Assembly (NCBI RefSeq): GCF_039523795.1 | Contig: NZ_BAAAFZ010000070.1 | Location: forward strand, 1-26,776 | Length of the DNA stretch: 26,776 bases | Direction of reading: 5' to 3' | Source of the DNA: Craurococcus roseus | GTDB taxonomy: Bacteria; Pseudomonadota; Alphaproteobacteria; Acetobacterales; Acetobacteraceae | Shown: positions 16,335 to 26,723 of the stretch, in pieces | Layout of the letters: the number at the start of each line of letters is the position of its first letter | Position numbering within the stretch: the stretch's first letter is position 1 | The notes under the pieces: generated by a model | What the model was told of the DNA's origin: nothing | Database searches by the model: none | The model's input: the letters and a program-made list of their open reading frames with translations, nothing else | Program-made: the position numbers and the translations under genes

Positions 16335-17488
16335 ATGCCTTTCGACGACGCACACGCCGCCGCTGCGACCGGGACGGACCGCGCCGACGGCGCCCGCGCG
16401 GTCGGCCGCTGGCTCCTGGTCGTCGCGGCCATGGTCTGGATCATGGTCGCGCTCGGCGGCGCCACGCGCTTGTCGGGCTCCGGGCTGTCCATCATGGAAT
16501 GGGCGCCGATCATGGGCACGCTGCCGCCGTTGTCCGACGCGGAGTGGCAGCGCCTCTACGACCTGTACCGCACCATCCCCCAGTACGCCCTGGTGAACCA
16601 GGGCTTCGGAATGGAGGGCTTCAAGCGGATCTTCTGGCTGGAGTGGGCGCACCGCTTCTGGGGGCGGGCCATCGGCCTCGTCTACGCCGGCGGGCTGCTT
16701 TGGTTCTGGCTGCGCGGGCGCATCCCCGCCGGGCTGAAGCCGCGCCTGCTGCTGCTGTTGGCGCTGGGCGGCATGCAGGGCGCGGTGGGCTGGTTCATGG
16801 TCGCCTCCGGCTTCGACGCCGACCGCACCGCGGTTTCGCCCTGGCGGTTGGTGGCGCATCTCGGCCTAGCCCTCGCCCTCTACGCCGCGCTGCTCTGGAC
16901 CGCGCTCGGGCTGCTCGCGCGGCGAGACGGGCCGCGGTCCCCGGACGCGGTCCCGGCGTGGAGGAGCGTGCGCCGGCAGGTTCAGGCGTCGGTTTGGCTG
17001 CTTGTCGCGGCGATGCTGGCCGGCGGCTTCACCGCGGGCATCCGCGCCGGTCTCGACTACAACACCTTCCCGCTGATGGACGGGCGCCTCGTGCCGGAGG
17101 GCTACTGGCGCTTGGAACCGGCGTGGTTGAACCTCGCCGAGAATGTCGCGGCGGTGCAGTTCAACCACCGCCTCCTGGCGACGCTGGCCGCGCTCGCCGC
17201 CTTCGGCGCCGCCCTGGCCGCGTGGCGCCGCCTGCCGGGCGGGCCGGCGCGGCGGGCCTGCCTCGGCCTGGGCGCGGCGGTGGCGCTGCAATACGCGCTC
17301 GGGGTGGCGACCTTGCTGCTGGTGGTGCCGGCTTGGCTCGGCACCCTGCACCAAGCCAACGCGGTGCTGGTGCTGACGGTGGCCTTGCTGGCGTTGCGGC
17401 GCTTGCCCACGGTCGCCGCCGGCCCGGAACCGGCTCGCCTGTCGCCGCCGCCACGGCGTGCGCGCGCCGCCTCGCGGCGCGGCGCCGC

Positions 17489-17492
<4 letters not shown>
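16335..17492 (+). CDS. ctaA: Heme A synthase (COX15/CtaA type 1)
   Basis: Oxidises heme O at C8 to heme A for cytochrome aa3-type oxidases; inner membrane. 385 residues with eight predicted membrane helices in two four-helix halves. Heme-ligand histidines visible at H106 (EWAHRFWGR), H175 (AHLGLAL), H278 (FNHRLLA) and H339 (LHQANA). Signature 'GGATRLSGSGLSIMEW' (about 41-56) with the Glu-containing loop and 'GLDYNTFPLMDG' (about 239-250) are typical of the alphaproteobacterial/mitochondrial type. A Pro/Arg/Ala-rich tail (from about 365) is poorly conserved. Its stop overlaps the next start as ATGA. No ctaB or cox structural genes are in the window. Confidence 0.95.
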
Positions 17493-20143
<2,651 letters not shown>

Positions 20144-20171
20144 CGCCCCTTCCACGGAGCACCGTCCCGCC

Positions 20172-21608
20172 ATGCCCCTCGATTCCCCGTTGGACGTCAC
20201 CGACCGCCTCTTCGCCGAGCTGGACCGCGACGCCTCCGAACGCCTGACGCGCGAAGCGCTGGCCGGCGCCGACGACGGCGAGCTGTTCCTGGAATACCGC
20301 GAGAGCGAGGGCATCTCGCTCGACGACGGCCGCATCCGCTCCGCCTCCTTCGACGCCACGCGCGGCTTCGGCCTGCGCGCGGTGGCCGGGGAGGCGGCGG
20401 GCTACGCGCATTCGGGCGAGCTGTCGGAAGCGGCGTTGCGCCGCGCCGCGGCGACGGTCGGCGCGGTGAGGCAGGGCCGGTCCGGCACGCTCGATGTCGC
20501 GCCGCGCAAGACCAACGCCCGGCTGTACGAGGACGCGAACCCGCTCGGGCAGATGGAATTCGCGGACAAGACCGGCCTGCTCGCCGAGATCGACGCCTAC
20601 GCCCGCGGCCGCGATCCGCGCGTGGTGCAGGTGATGGCCTCGCTGTCCGGGGAGTGGCAGGCGGTGCAGGTCGTCCGGCCGGACGGCGCGTGCGTGGCCG
20701 ACCTCCGCCCGCTGGTGCGGCTCAACGTCTCGGTGGTGGTGGAGCAGAACGGCCGGCGCGAGACCGGGAGCCACGGCATGGGCGGCCGCTTCGCCTATTC
20801 GCGCATCGTCGGGCGCGAGAGCTGGCGGGCGGCGGTGGACGAGGCGCTGCGGCAGGCGCTGGTCAACCTGGAGAGCGTGCCCGCGCCGGCCGGCGAGATG
20901 GAGGTGGTGCTCGGCCCCGGCTGGCCCGGCATCCTGCTGCACGAGGCGATCGGCCACGGGCTGGAGGGCGACTTCAACCGCAAGAAGACCTCGGCTTTCG
21001 CGGGACTTTTGGGCCAGCGCATCGCCGCGCCGGGCGTGACGGTGGTGGACGACGGCACCATCCCCGATCGCCGCGGGTCGCTGACCGTGGACGACGAGGG
21101 CACGCCGTCGAACCGCACAGTGCTGATCGAGGACGGCGTGCTGGTCGGCTTCATGCAGGACCGGCAGAACGCGCGGCTGATGGGCGTCGCGCCCACCGGC
21201 AACGGCCGCCGCCAGAGCCACGCCCACATCCCGATGCCGCGCATGACCAACACGGTCATGCTAGACGGCCAGCACGCGCCGGAGGAGATCCTGCGGAGCG
21301 TGAAACGCGGCCTTTACGCCGTGAACTTCGGCGGCGGGCAGGTGGACATCACCTCCGGCAAGTTCGTGTTCTCGGCGTCGGAGGCCTACCTGGTCGAGAA
21401 CGGCAAGATCGGCGCGCCGGTGAAGGGCGCGACGCTGATCGGCAACGGCCCGGACAGCCTGACCAAGGTGGCGATGGTGGGCAACGACTCCGCGCTCGAC
21501 CCCGGCATCGGCACCTGCGGCAAGAACGGCCAGGGCGTGCCGGTGGGCGTGGGCCAGCCGACCTTGAAGATGGCGGGGCTGACGGTGGGCGGCACGGCGG
21601 TCGGGTGA
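20172..21608 (+). CDS. tldD: Metalloprotease TldD
   Basis: 478 residues, usual length. TldD forms a heterodimer with TldE/PmbA that degrades unfolded peptides, matures microcin-type and other modified peptides and CcdA. The zinc motif HEAIGHGLEGD carries HExxxH at H257-E258 and H262. Other family blocks: 'GFGLRAVAGEAAGYAHSGEL' region (about 58-77), 'VDDGTIPDRRGSLTVDDEGTPS' region (about 292-313), and the C-terminal 'GTCGKNGQGVPVGVGQPTLKM' block. The zinc Cys is expected in the last part, in line with GTCG. Starts 28 bases after the kinase gene and its stop overlaps the next start (GTGA). No pmbA partner is in the window; it is commonly elsewhere. Confidence 0.96.
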   Translation: MPLDSPLDVTDRLFAELDRDASERLTREALAGADDGELFLEYRESEGISLDDGRIRSASFDATRGFGLRAVAGEAAGYAHSGELSEAALRRAAATVGAVRQGRSGTLDVAPRKTNARLYEDANPLGQMEFADKTGLLAEIDAYARGRDPRVVQVMASLSGEWQAVQVVRPDGACVADLRPLVRLNVSVVVEQNGRRETGSHGMGGRFAYSRIVGRESWRAAVDEALRQALVNLESVPAPAGEMEVVLGPGWPGILLHEAIGHGLEGDFNRKKTSAFAGLLGQRIAAPGVTVVDDGTIPDRRGSLTVDDEGTPSNRTVLIEDGVLVGFMQDRQNARLMGVAPTGNGRRQSHAHIPMPRMTNTVMLDGQHAPEEILRSVKRGLYAVNFGGGQVDITSGKFVFSASEAYLVENGKIGAPVKGATLIGNGPDSLTKVAMVGNDSALDPGIGTCGKNGQGVPVGVGQPTLKMAGLTVGGTAVG

Positions 21609-22057
21609 CGATCCGCCGCGCGCGCGCGGAAGAGGCGCCGCTCCTCCGGGCGCTGGTGGAGCGCGCCTACGCGCCTTGGGTGCCGGTTGTCGGCCGGCGC
21701 CCGATGCCGATGGATGACAACTACGAGGCGCGCGTCGCCGCGGGCGAGGCCTGGGTGTTGGAGGAGACGGGCGAAGTCCGCGGCGTGCTGGTGCTGGTGG
21801 AGCGCGCCGACCACCTGCTGCTCGACAACGTCGCCGTGGAGCCCGCGCGCCAGGGCAGGGGCGGCGGCCGGATGCTCCTCGACTTCGCCGAAGCCGAGGC
21901 GCGGCGGCGTGGGTTGCCCGAAATCCGCCTCTACACGAACGAGAAGATGGAGCGGAACATCACCCTCTACGCGGCGCGCGGCTACGCGGAGACCATGCGG
22001 CAGGAGGGGGCGGGCTTCCGCCGCGTGTTCATGGCGAAGCGGGTGGCGGTGGGCTGA
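21605..22057 (+). CDS. GNAT family N-acetyltransferase
   Basis: 150 residues from GTG 21605, which overlaps the tldD stop (GTGA), so probably translationally coupled. GNAT fold: N-terminal 'TIRRARAEEAPLLRALVERAY', acetyl-CoA pyrophosphate loop 'VAVEPARQGRGGGRMLLDFAE' region (about 77-97, Q-x-x-G-x-G), and 'IRLYTNEKMERNITLYAARGYAE' region (about 107-129) typical of small-molecule/protein acetyltransferases. Substrate cannot be predicted. The 3' end overlaps the convergent hepT-like gene by 29 bases. Confidence 0.88.
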   Translation: MTIRRARAEEAPLLRALVERAYAPWVPVVGRRPMPMDDNYEARVAAGEAWVLEETGEVRGVLVLVERADHLLLDNVAVEPARQGRGGGRMLLDFAEAEARRRGLPEIRLYTNEKMERNITLYAARGYAETMRQEGAGFRRVFMAKRVAVG

Positions 22058-22520
22058 GCCGCCGCGCGGCCCAGGCTTGCGCCGCGTCGGCCGCCGCCAG
22101 GAGCACGGCGGATTGCTCGCAAGCTTGGTTCAACCGCGTCGCCTGCCTCGCCGGGTCGTTGGGGTACATGTGCAACAGCCGGTTGCGGGTCTTCACCATC
22201 TCGGCAAAGGCGTCTGCCGACTCCAGAAGCCCGAACTTTTCCATGAGGTCGGCCAGGTCCCGGCGTGACATCAGGGCCGGATCGCGGAAGCCTTGTTCCA
22301 CCGCGACCCGCCGCCAGAGCCGATCCTGCAAGTGGTTGACCAAGTTCTCGAAACGCTTGGGGAAGGCGTCGGTGAGCAGCGAATTCGCCGCCTCCGCCGC
22401 CTCGACCCGATCGGCGTCGAAGGGCAGGTACGGCGCGAGGTCGCCCAGAACGTCCAGCAGCTTGTCCGCGAGCCGCTTCGCGGCCCCCAGCGAAACCGAG
22501 AGGTCGTCGCGCGCCGTCAC
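22029..22520 (-). CDS. hepT: HepT-like HEPN ribonuclease toxin
   Basis: 163 residues, mostly helical, with the HEPN RNase signature R112-x4-H117-x-Y119 (in KTRNRLLHMYP). In characterised HepT the Arg/His pair forms the RNase site at the dimer interface and the Tyr is oligo-AMPylated by MntA, which neutralises the toxin (type VII toxin-antitoxin). The start GTG at 22520 overlaps the stop of the upstream MntA gene (GTGA). It is somewhat longer than the usual 130-145, with a Pro-rich C-terminus whose coding end overlaps the convergent GNAT gene by 29 bases. An alternative is a substrate-binding HEPN partner of a non-toxic nucleotidyltransferase, but the intact RX4HXY argues for HepT. Confidence 0.82.
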   Translation of the reverse strand: MTARDDLSVSLGAAKRLADKLLDVLGDLAPYLPFDADRVEAAEAANSLLTDAFPKRFENLVNHLQDRLWRRVAVEQGFRDPALMSRRDLADLMEKFGLLESADAFAEMVKTRNRLLHMYPNDPARQATRLNQACEQSAVLLAAADAAQAWAARRLSPPPPASP

Positions 22521-22834
22521 AGCAACACACCCGTCGCCAGCGCCACCTCGTCGATCCGTTGCGGCGTGTCGCCCGCGGCCAGCACCAGCAAGTCCGTGTG
22601 ACGGTCGTCCAAGGCGCGCTCGATCGCGGCCACCGCGCGGGACTCGACCTGCCACCCCGGCTTCTCGCCCGGCACCCGCACGTGCAAGTCGAGGTCTCCG
22701 CCGCGCCGGTCCAGCCTCGCGCGGCTGCCGAACACCCTCACCTCGGCCTCTGGGCCGAAGTGCTCGGCGACGATGCGCTTCACCGCCGCGATCTCCTCCG
22801 GCCTCAGCCGGACGGGCGGGAGCGCCGCCGCCAA
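22517..22834 (-). CDS. mntA: MntA-like minimal nucleotidyltransferase antitoxin
   Basis: 105 residues. DNA polymerase-beta-type minimal nucleotidyltransferase: FGSRARLDRRGGDLDLHV with G36-S37 and the metal-binding D47-x-D49 (GS-x9-DxD). In the MntA-HepT system the enzyme transfers AMP groups to the toxin's Tyr. The third carboxylate expected on a following strand is plausibly the Asp in 'RHTDLLVLA' (about 79-87). Starts at TTG 22834, only 4 bases after the gshA stop on the same strand, and overlaps hepT downstream, so it is read in one transcript with gshA. Order antitoxin-toxin is reversed relative to the best known Shewanella pair, where hepT comes first. Confidence 0.82.
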   Translation of the reverse strand: MAAALPPVRLRPEEIAAVKRIVAEHFGPEAEVRVFGSRARLDRRGGDLDLHVRVPGEKPGWQVESRAVAAIERALDDRHTDLLVLAAGDTPQRIDEVALATGVLL

Positions 22835-22838
22835 GGCC

Positions 22839-24185
22839 TCACACCTCGGCCGCCAGCAGCGCCGGCCGCGCGTCGCCCTTCCAGGCGCCCTCGTAGAGCG
22901 CCAGCAGCCGGTCGGCGCGCGTCAGGCCGCTTTCCACGATCTCGTCGAGCGGGGCGAGGTACACCTCCTCGCCCAAGCCCCGCGCCTTCAATCCGCCGCG
23001 CGCGATGGCCAGCGCGTCCCGCGCAACGTCCCGCACGCCGCGTCCGCGGATCGAAGCGCCCAGCGCGTCCCGCGGCACCGCGGCGCGCAACTCGCGGATT
23101 TCCCCTGCCGTCCAGCCACGCACCAGCGCCGCCGCCGCCTTCTGCGCCGCGTCGTCGTACAGCAGCCCCACCCACAGCGCCGGTGCCGCCATCAGCATGT
23201 TCGGCCCGCCGGCGTCGGCGCCGCGCATCTCCAGGAAGCGCTTGAGGCGCACGTCGGTGAAAGCGGTGGTCACGTGGTCGGCGAAGTCGCCCACCGTGGC
23301 GCGCTCTCCCGCGAGCGCATTACCGAGCCGCCCCTCCATGAAGGCGCGGAAGCTCATGCCCGCCGCGTCCAGCCACTTGCCGTCGCGCATCACGAAGTAC
23401 ATCGGCACGTCGAGCACCCACTCGACGAAGCGCTCGAAGCCGAAACCCGGTTCGAACGCCGCGTCGGGGATGCCGGTGCGGGACGGGTCCACGTCCGTCC
23501 AGACCTGGGCGCGCGCGGAGCGGAAGCCGCTCGGCTTGCCCTCCACGAAGGGCGAGTTGGCGAAGAGCGCGGTCGCCACCGGCTGCAAGGCCAGCGAGAC
23601 GCGCAGCTTCTCCACCATGTCGGCCTCGTCGCCGAAGTCGAGGTTGGCCTGCACCGTGCAGGTGCGGAGCATCATGTCGAGGCCGTGCCCGCCAACGGTC
23701 GGCATGTGGCGGCGCATGATGGCGTAGCGGCCTTTGGGCATCCAAGGCATGTCGTCCCGCGACGCGAGCGGGTGGAAGCCCAGCGCAGCGAAGCCGAGGC
23801 CGAGCGCCCCCGCCGCTTCGTGCATCTCGCGGATGTGCTCGCGCAATTCCAGCCGCGTCGCGTGCAGGTCCGGCACCACGGCGCCCGACAGCTCGAATTG
23901 CCCGCCCGGCTCCAGGCTGATGGAGGCGCCGCCGCGCTTCAGGCCGATCGGCTTGCCGTCGTCGAGGATCGGCGTCCAGCCGCGCGCCGCCATGCCCTCC
24001 AGCAGCGCCCGGATGCCGTCCGGCTCGTAGGGCGGCGGGGACAGGTCCGCGCGACGGAAGCCGAACTTCTCGTGCTCCGTCCCCACGCCCCAGCGCTCGC
24101 GCGGCTTGCAGCCGGCGGCGAACCACTCGGCGAGCTGGCGCGGATTCGAGATCGGCGTCAGGTCCGCTTCGCCCGGATTGGACAT
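22839..24185 (-). CDS. gshA: Glutamate-cysteine ligase (plant/alphaproteobacterial type)
   Basis: First step of glutathione synthesis, ATP-dependent gamma-ligation of Glu and Cys. 448 residues. Family blocks: WGVGTEHEKFGF (about 32-43, Glu/Mg ligands), 'GASISLEPGGQFELSGA' (about 86-102), 'MRTCTVQANLDFGDEADM'-type block (LRTCTVQANLDF, about 172-183), 'FANSPFVEGKPSG.RS.RA..W.DVDP.R' (about 210-238) and 'KRFLEMRGADAG' (about 312-323). ATG 24185 is used because it has AGGAAAGGG 6-14 bases upstream; the frame continues to 24242 into the rsmE end. Starts 54 bases after the rsmE stop and is followed at once by mntA-hepT. Confidence 0.93.
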   Translation of the reverse strand: MSNPGEADLTPISNPRQLAEWFAAGCKPRERWGVGTEHEKFGFRRADLSPPPYEPDGIRALLEGMAARGWTPILDDGKPIGLKRGGASISLEPGGQFELSGAVVPDLHATRLELREHIREMHEAAGALGLGFAALGFHPLASRDDMPWMPKGRYAIMRRHMPTVGGHGLDMMLRTCTVQANLDFGDEADMVEKLRVSLALQPVATALFANSPFVEGKPSGFRSARAQVWTDVDPSRTGIPDAAFEPGFGFERFVEWVLDVPMYFVMRDGKWLDAAGMSFRAFMEGRLGNALAGERATVGDFADHVTTAFTDVRLKRFLEMRGADAGGPNMLMAAPALWVGLLYDDAAQKAAAALVRGWTAGEIRELRAAVPRDALGASIRGRGVRDVARDALAIARGGLKARGLGEEVYLAPLDEIVESGLTRADRLLALYEGAWKGDARPALLAAEV

Positions 24186-24238
24186 CCTGCCCTTTCCTGC
24201 TTCCTCAAAGGGCCTGGGCGGACGTCGGCCCGGCACGT

Positions 24239-24970
24239 TCAAGCATCGCTGTTCCAGTCACCGGCCAAGGCCTGCATCACGGCCAAGCCGGCAACCGCCG
24301 CGGTTTCCGCCCGCAGTATGCGCGGGCCGAGCGCGGCGGTGGCAACAAAGGTGCGGCAACGAAGGTCGTCAAGCTCCGCCCGTTCGAACCCGCCCTCCGG
24401 CCCGACCAGCCAGCCCAAGGGCAACGCGCGGCCCCGCAGGACGGCCGCGAGCGGCGGCCCTTCGCGCCGTTCGTCGCCCACCAGCAACGGCGTCCCGTCC
24501 CAGGCGTCCAGCGCCGCGTGCAGCGGCCGGGCCTCGGCCAGGCGCGGGACGGTCAGGCGCTCGCACTGCTCCGCCGCCTCGCGCGCGATGCCCTCCAGGC
24601 GCCCGGTGTTCACCCGCTCGGCGACGCTGCGGCGGGTGAACACGGGCTGGACCAGGCCGACGCCCAGTTCCGTCGCCTTCTCGACGATCCATTCCATCGC
24701 CGAACGCTTCACCGCGGCGACGAGCAGCCGGAGGTCGAGGCCGGGCGTTTGCGGGCGGGTCAGGCGCTCGGGCACGAAGCTGGCGCGGTCGCGCTTCAGT
24801 CCGGCGATGCGCGCCGACCACTCGCCGTCGCGGCCGTTGAACAACAGCACCGGATCGCCCGCCGCCCGGCGCAGGACGCCGCCGAGGTAGTGGGCCTGCG
24901 CCGGGGCGGCCGCCACCTCGCGCCCTTCTTCCAAGGCCTCGTCCAGGAACAGCCTGGGGACGGTGGACAT
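24239..24970 (-). CDS. rsmE: 16S rRNA (uracil(1498)-N(3))-methyltransferase RsmE
   Basis: SAM-dependent SPOUT (trefoil-knot) methyltransferase acting on U1498 of 16S rRNA in the decoding site. 243 residues: N-terminal PUA-like part (about 1-70, 'RLFLDE...' and 'H.L..VLR...GD.V.LFNG'), then the SPOUT domain with 'KRSAMEWIVEKATELGVG', 'LVGPEGGFERAEL' (about 185-197) and the knot end 'LGPRILRAETAAVAGLA' (about 211-227). ATG 24970 is preceded by GAAAGGG about 7-13 bases upstream; the longer frame to 25018 overlaps ubiA on the other strand. Leads the rsmE-gshA-mntA-hepT string, divergent from ubiA; the rsmE/gshA/ubiA neighbourhood recurs in alphaproteobacteria. Confidence 0.94.
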   Translation of the reverse strand: MSTVPRLFLDEALEEGREVAAAPAQAHYLGGVLRRAAGDPVLLFNGRDGEWSARIAGLKRDRASFVPERLTRPQTPGLDLRLLVAAVKRSAMEWIVEKATELGVGLVQPVFTRRSVAERVNTGRLEGIAREAAEQCERLTVPRLAEARPLHAALDAWDGTPLLVGDERREGPPLAAVLRGRALPLGWLVGPEGGFERAELDDLRCRTFVATAALGPRILRAETAAVAGLAVMQALAGDWNSDA

Positions 24971-24998
24971 GCCGCCCTTTCGCTGGAACACAGCGCGC

Positions 24999-25898
24999 GT
25001 GCAAGGCTTCACGGACATCCGGGCGGGCGGTTGGGTGGCGCGGCTCCCGGCAGGCTGGCGGCCCTACGCCCTGTTGGCGCGGTTCGACCGGCCGATCGGC
25101 TCCTGGCTGCTGTTCCTGCCCGGCCTTTGGGCCTTCGCCCTGGCCGCGCCGGGCTGGGCGGAAGGGCTGCGCCTCACGCTCCTGTTCGGGATCGGCGCGG
25201 TGGCGATGCGGGGCGCCGGCTGCGTGGTGAACGACCTGTGGGACCGCGACCTCGACCGCCGGGTGGAGCGCACGCGCGGCCGGCCGCTCGCCTCCGGCGC
25301 CGTCAGCCCGCGGCCGGCGCTGGTGTTCATCGCGGCGCTCTGCCTCGTGGGGCTCCTGGTGCTGGTGCAACTCCCCCGCGCGGCGATCCTGCTCGGCTTC
25401 GCGTCCGTCCTGCCCATCGTGCTGTACCCGCTCGCCAAGCGGGTGACGAACTGGCCCCAGGCGATGCTCGGCCTCACCTTCTCCTGGGCGGCGCCGACCG
25501 GCATGGCGGCCGCCACCGGCACGCTCGGCCCGGAGGCCGTCGCGCTGTGGGCGGCCGCCTTCTTCTGGGTGCTCGGCTACGACACGGTCTACGCGCACCA
25601 GGACCGCGAGGACGACGCGCGGATCGGCATCGGCAGCACGGCGCTGTTCTGGGGCGCGAACACCAAACCGTTCCTGCTCGCCTGCTACGCCGCCATGCTG
25701 GCCCTGCTCGGGCTTGCGGGCTGGCTGGCCGGGCTTTCCGCCCTCTTCTGGCCGGCGCTGCTGCTGCCGGCGGCGTTGCTGGTCCGGCAGGCGGCGGCGC
25801 TCGACATCGATGACCCGGCGGGCTGCCTCCGCTTGTTCCGTTCGAACCGGGAAGCGGGGCTGGCGGTGGCGCTGGCCTTCCTCGCCGGCCGATTGTGA
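24999..25898 (+). CDS. ubiA: 4-hydroxybenzoate octaprenyltransferase UbiA
   Basis: Inner-membrane prenyltransferase of ubiquinone synthesis that joins the polyprenyl chain to 4-hydroxybenzoate. 299 residues from GTG 24999, with eight to nine membrane helices. First Asp-rich motif NDLWDRDLDRRVERTRGRPLAS split from about residue 78 (N-D-x-x-D-x-x-x-D), second DREDDARIGIGSTA at about 203-216 (YAHQDREDD). The frame extends to GTG 24963, but this would overlap the divergent rsmE start; the GTG at 24999 gives the family-like N-terminus (QGFTDIRAGGWV..LP) and normal length. The ribosome site is poor, so the start is uncertain. Stop overlaps the next gene's start (GTGA). Confidence 0.93.
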   Translation: MQGFTDIRAGGWVARLPAGWRPYALLARFDRPIGSWLLFLPGLWAFALAAPGWAEGLRLTLLFGIGAVAMRGAGCVVNDLWDRDLDRRVERTRGRPLASGAVSPRPALVFIAALCLVGLLVLVQLPRAAILLGFASVLPIVLYPLAKRVTNWPQAMLGLTFSWAAPTGMAAATGTLGPEAVALWAAAFFWVLGYDTVYAHQDREDDARIGIGSTALFWGANTKPFLLACYAAMLALLGLAGWLAGLSALFWPALLLPAALLVRQAAALDIDDPAGCLRLFRSNREAGLAVALAFLAGRL

Positions 25899-26542
25899 AG
25901 GACGCCGCCGACTTCCTCCGCGCCAACACGGCCATCGCCCCGGCGCCGCTGGTGCCGGAGCTTCGGCTGCACCTCGCCACCGAGATCACGCCGATCTGGC
26001 AGGCGACGGAGGCGTGGCTGGAGCGGGAAGGCGTGGCGCCGCCTTTCTGGGCCTTCGCCTGGCCGGGGAGCGTGGCGGTGGCGCGGATGCTGCTCGACCG
26101 GCCGGAGTTGGTGCGCGGCAAGCGGGTGCTGGACTTCGCCGCGGGCTGCGGCTTGGCCGCCATCGCCGCGGCGCGCGCCGGGGCGGCTTCGGTGGAGGCG
26201 GCGGAAATCGACCCGCTCGCCGTCGCCGCGATCCGGTTGAACGCCGAACTCAACGGCGTGGAGGTCGTGGCGCTGGCGGAGGACGTGGTGGGCACGCCCT
26301 GCCGCTGGGACCGGGTGATCGCGGGCGACGTCTGCTACGAGGCGCCGATGGCGCGGCGCATCCTTCCCTGGCTGCGGGGCCTCGCCGCCGCCGGGGCCGA
26401 GGTGTGGCTGGCCGATCCCGGGCGCGCCTACGTCCCGGGTGAGGGGCTCGAAACGCTGGCGCGGGTCGCCGTCCCGGTCACGCGGGAGCTGGAGGACCGC
26501 GACGTCCGGGAGGTGACGGTGTCGCGTTTGCTTCCGCCGTGA
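25895..26542 (+). CDS. Class I SAM methyltransferase, ETF-beta-lysine-methyltransferase (METTL20)-like
   Basis: 215 residues from GTG 25895, overlapping the ubiA stop (GTGA). Seven-beta-strand methyltransferase: 'PPFWAFAWPGSVAVARML' (about 49-66), SAM motif I VLDFAAGCGLAAIAAARAG (about 77-95), motif II acidic end 'VEAAEIDPLA', motif IV GDVCYEAP (about 146-153) and 'LADPGRAYVP' (about 174-183). The FWAFAWPG / GD-x-x-YE / DPGR-x-Y-P combination is that of the METTL20-type protein-lysine methyltransferases (ETF beta-subunit) and their PrmA-like relatives. A role in methylating ETF beta, which feeds electrons to ubiquinone, would suit coupling with ubiA, but this is inference. Alternative: unspecific nicotinamide/protein methyltransferase. 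Confidence 0.8.
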   Translation: MKDAADFLRANTAIAPAPLVPELRLHLATEITPIWQATEAWLEREGVAPPFWAFAWPGSVAVARMLLDRPELVRGKRVLDFAAGCGLAAIAAARAGAASVEAAEIDPLAVAAIRLNAELNGVEVVALAEDVVGTPCRWDRVIAGDVCYEAPMARRILPWLRGLAAAGAEVWLADPGRAYVPGEGLETLARVAVPVTRELEDRDVREVTVSRLLPP

Positions 26543-26558
26543 TGCCGCCACACGCGAC

Positions 26559-26589
26559 GGGCACCCTCCGCCGGTGAACAGGGGTGCCC
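26559..26589 (+). terminator. Hairpin between methyltransferase gene and interrupted gene
   Basis: GGGCACCC (26559-26566) pairs with GGGTGCCC (26582-26589), 8 bp, 15-base loop, 16 bases after the methyltransferase stop. The right arm carries the GGGG that would serve as ribosome site for the ATG at 26592. It may be a weak terminator or mask translation initiation of that gene. Confidence 0.4.
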
Positions 26590-26591
26590 CG

Positions 26592-26723
26592 ATGCGGCGT
26601 CTGGCTTTGTTGCTGGTGGCGGCTTCCGCACTCCCGGCGGCGGCGCAAACCGAATACCGTCACGACGCCCAAGGGCGCTCCGCGGGCCGCGCCGAGCGGC
26701 GGGGCGACACCATGCACTTCTAT
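26592..26723 (+). pseudogene. Small secreted protein gene, interrupted by an insertion sequence
   Basis: ATG at 26592 with GGGG just upstream. The product begins with a clear signal peptide (MRRLALLLVAASALPAAAQ, cleavage probable after AAA or AQ), then a short repeat-like 'YRHDAQGRSAGRAERRGDTMHFY'-type segment (about residues 21-43) resembling the D-x-x-GRSxGR repeats of small periplasmic proteins of unknown function found in alphaproteobacteria. After MHFY, where another D-x-x-GR unit would be expected, the reading frame enters the IS end at 26724. The gene is therefore taken as broken; the rest of it would lie beyond the IS outside the window. Confidence 0.6.

Noticed and set aside
24963..24998. 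GTG 24963 or ATG 24969 as start of ubiA
   Set aside because: Both overlap the start of the divergent rsmE gene; GTG 24999 gives standard length. Not fully excluded.
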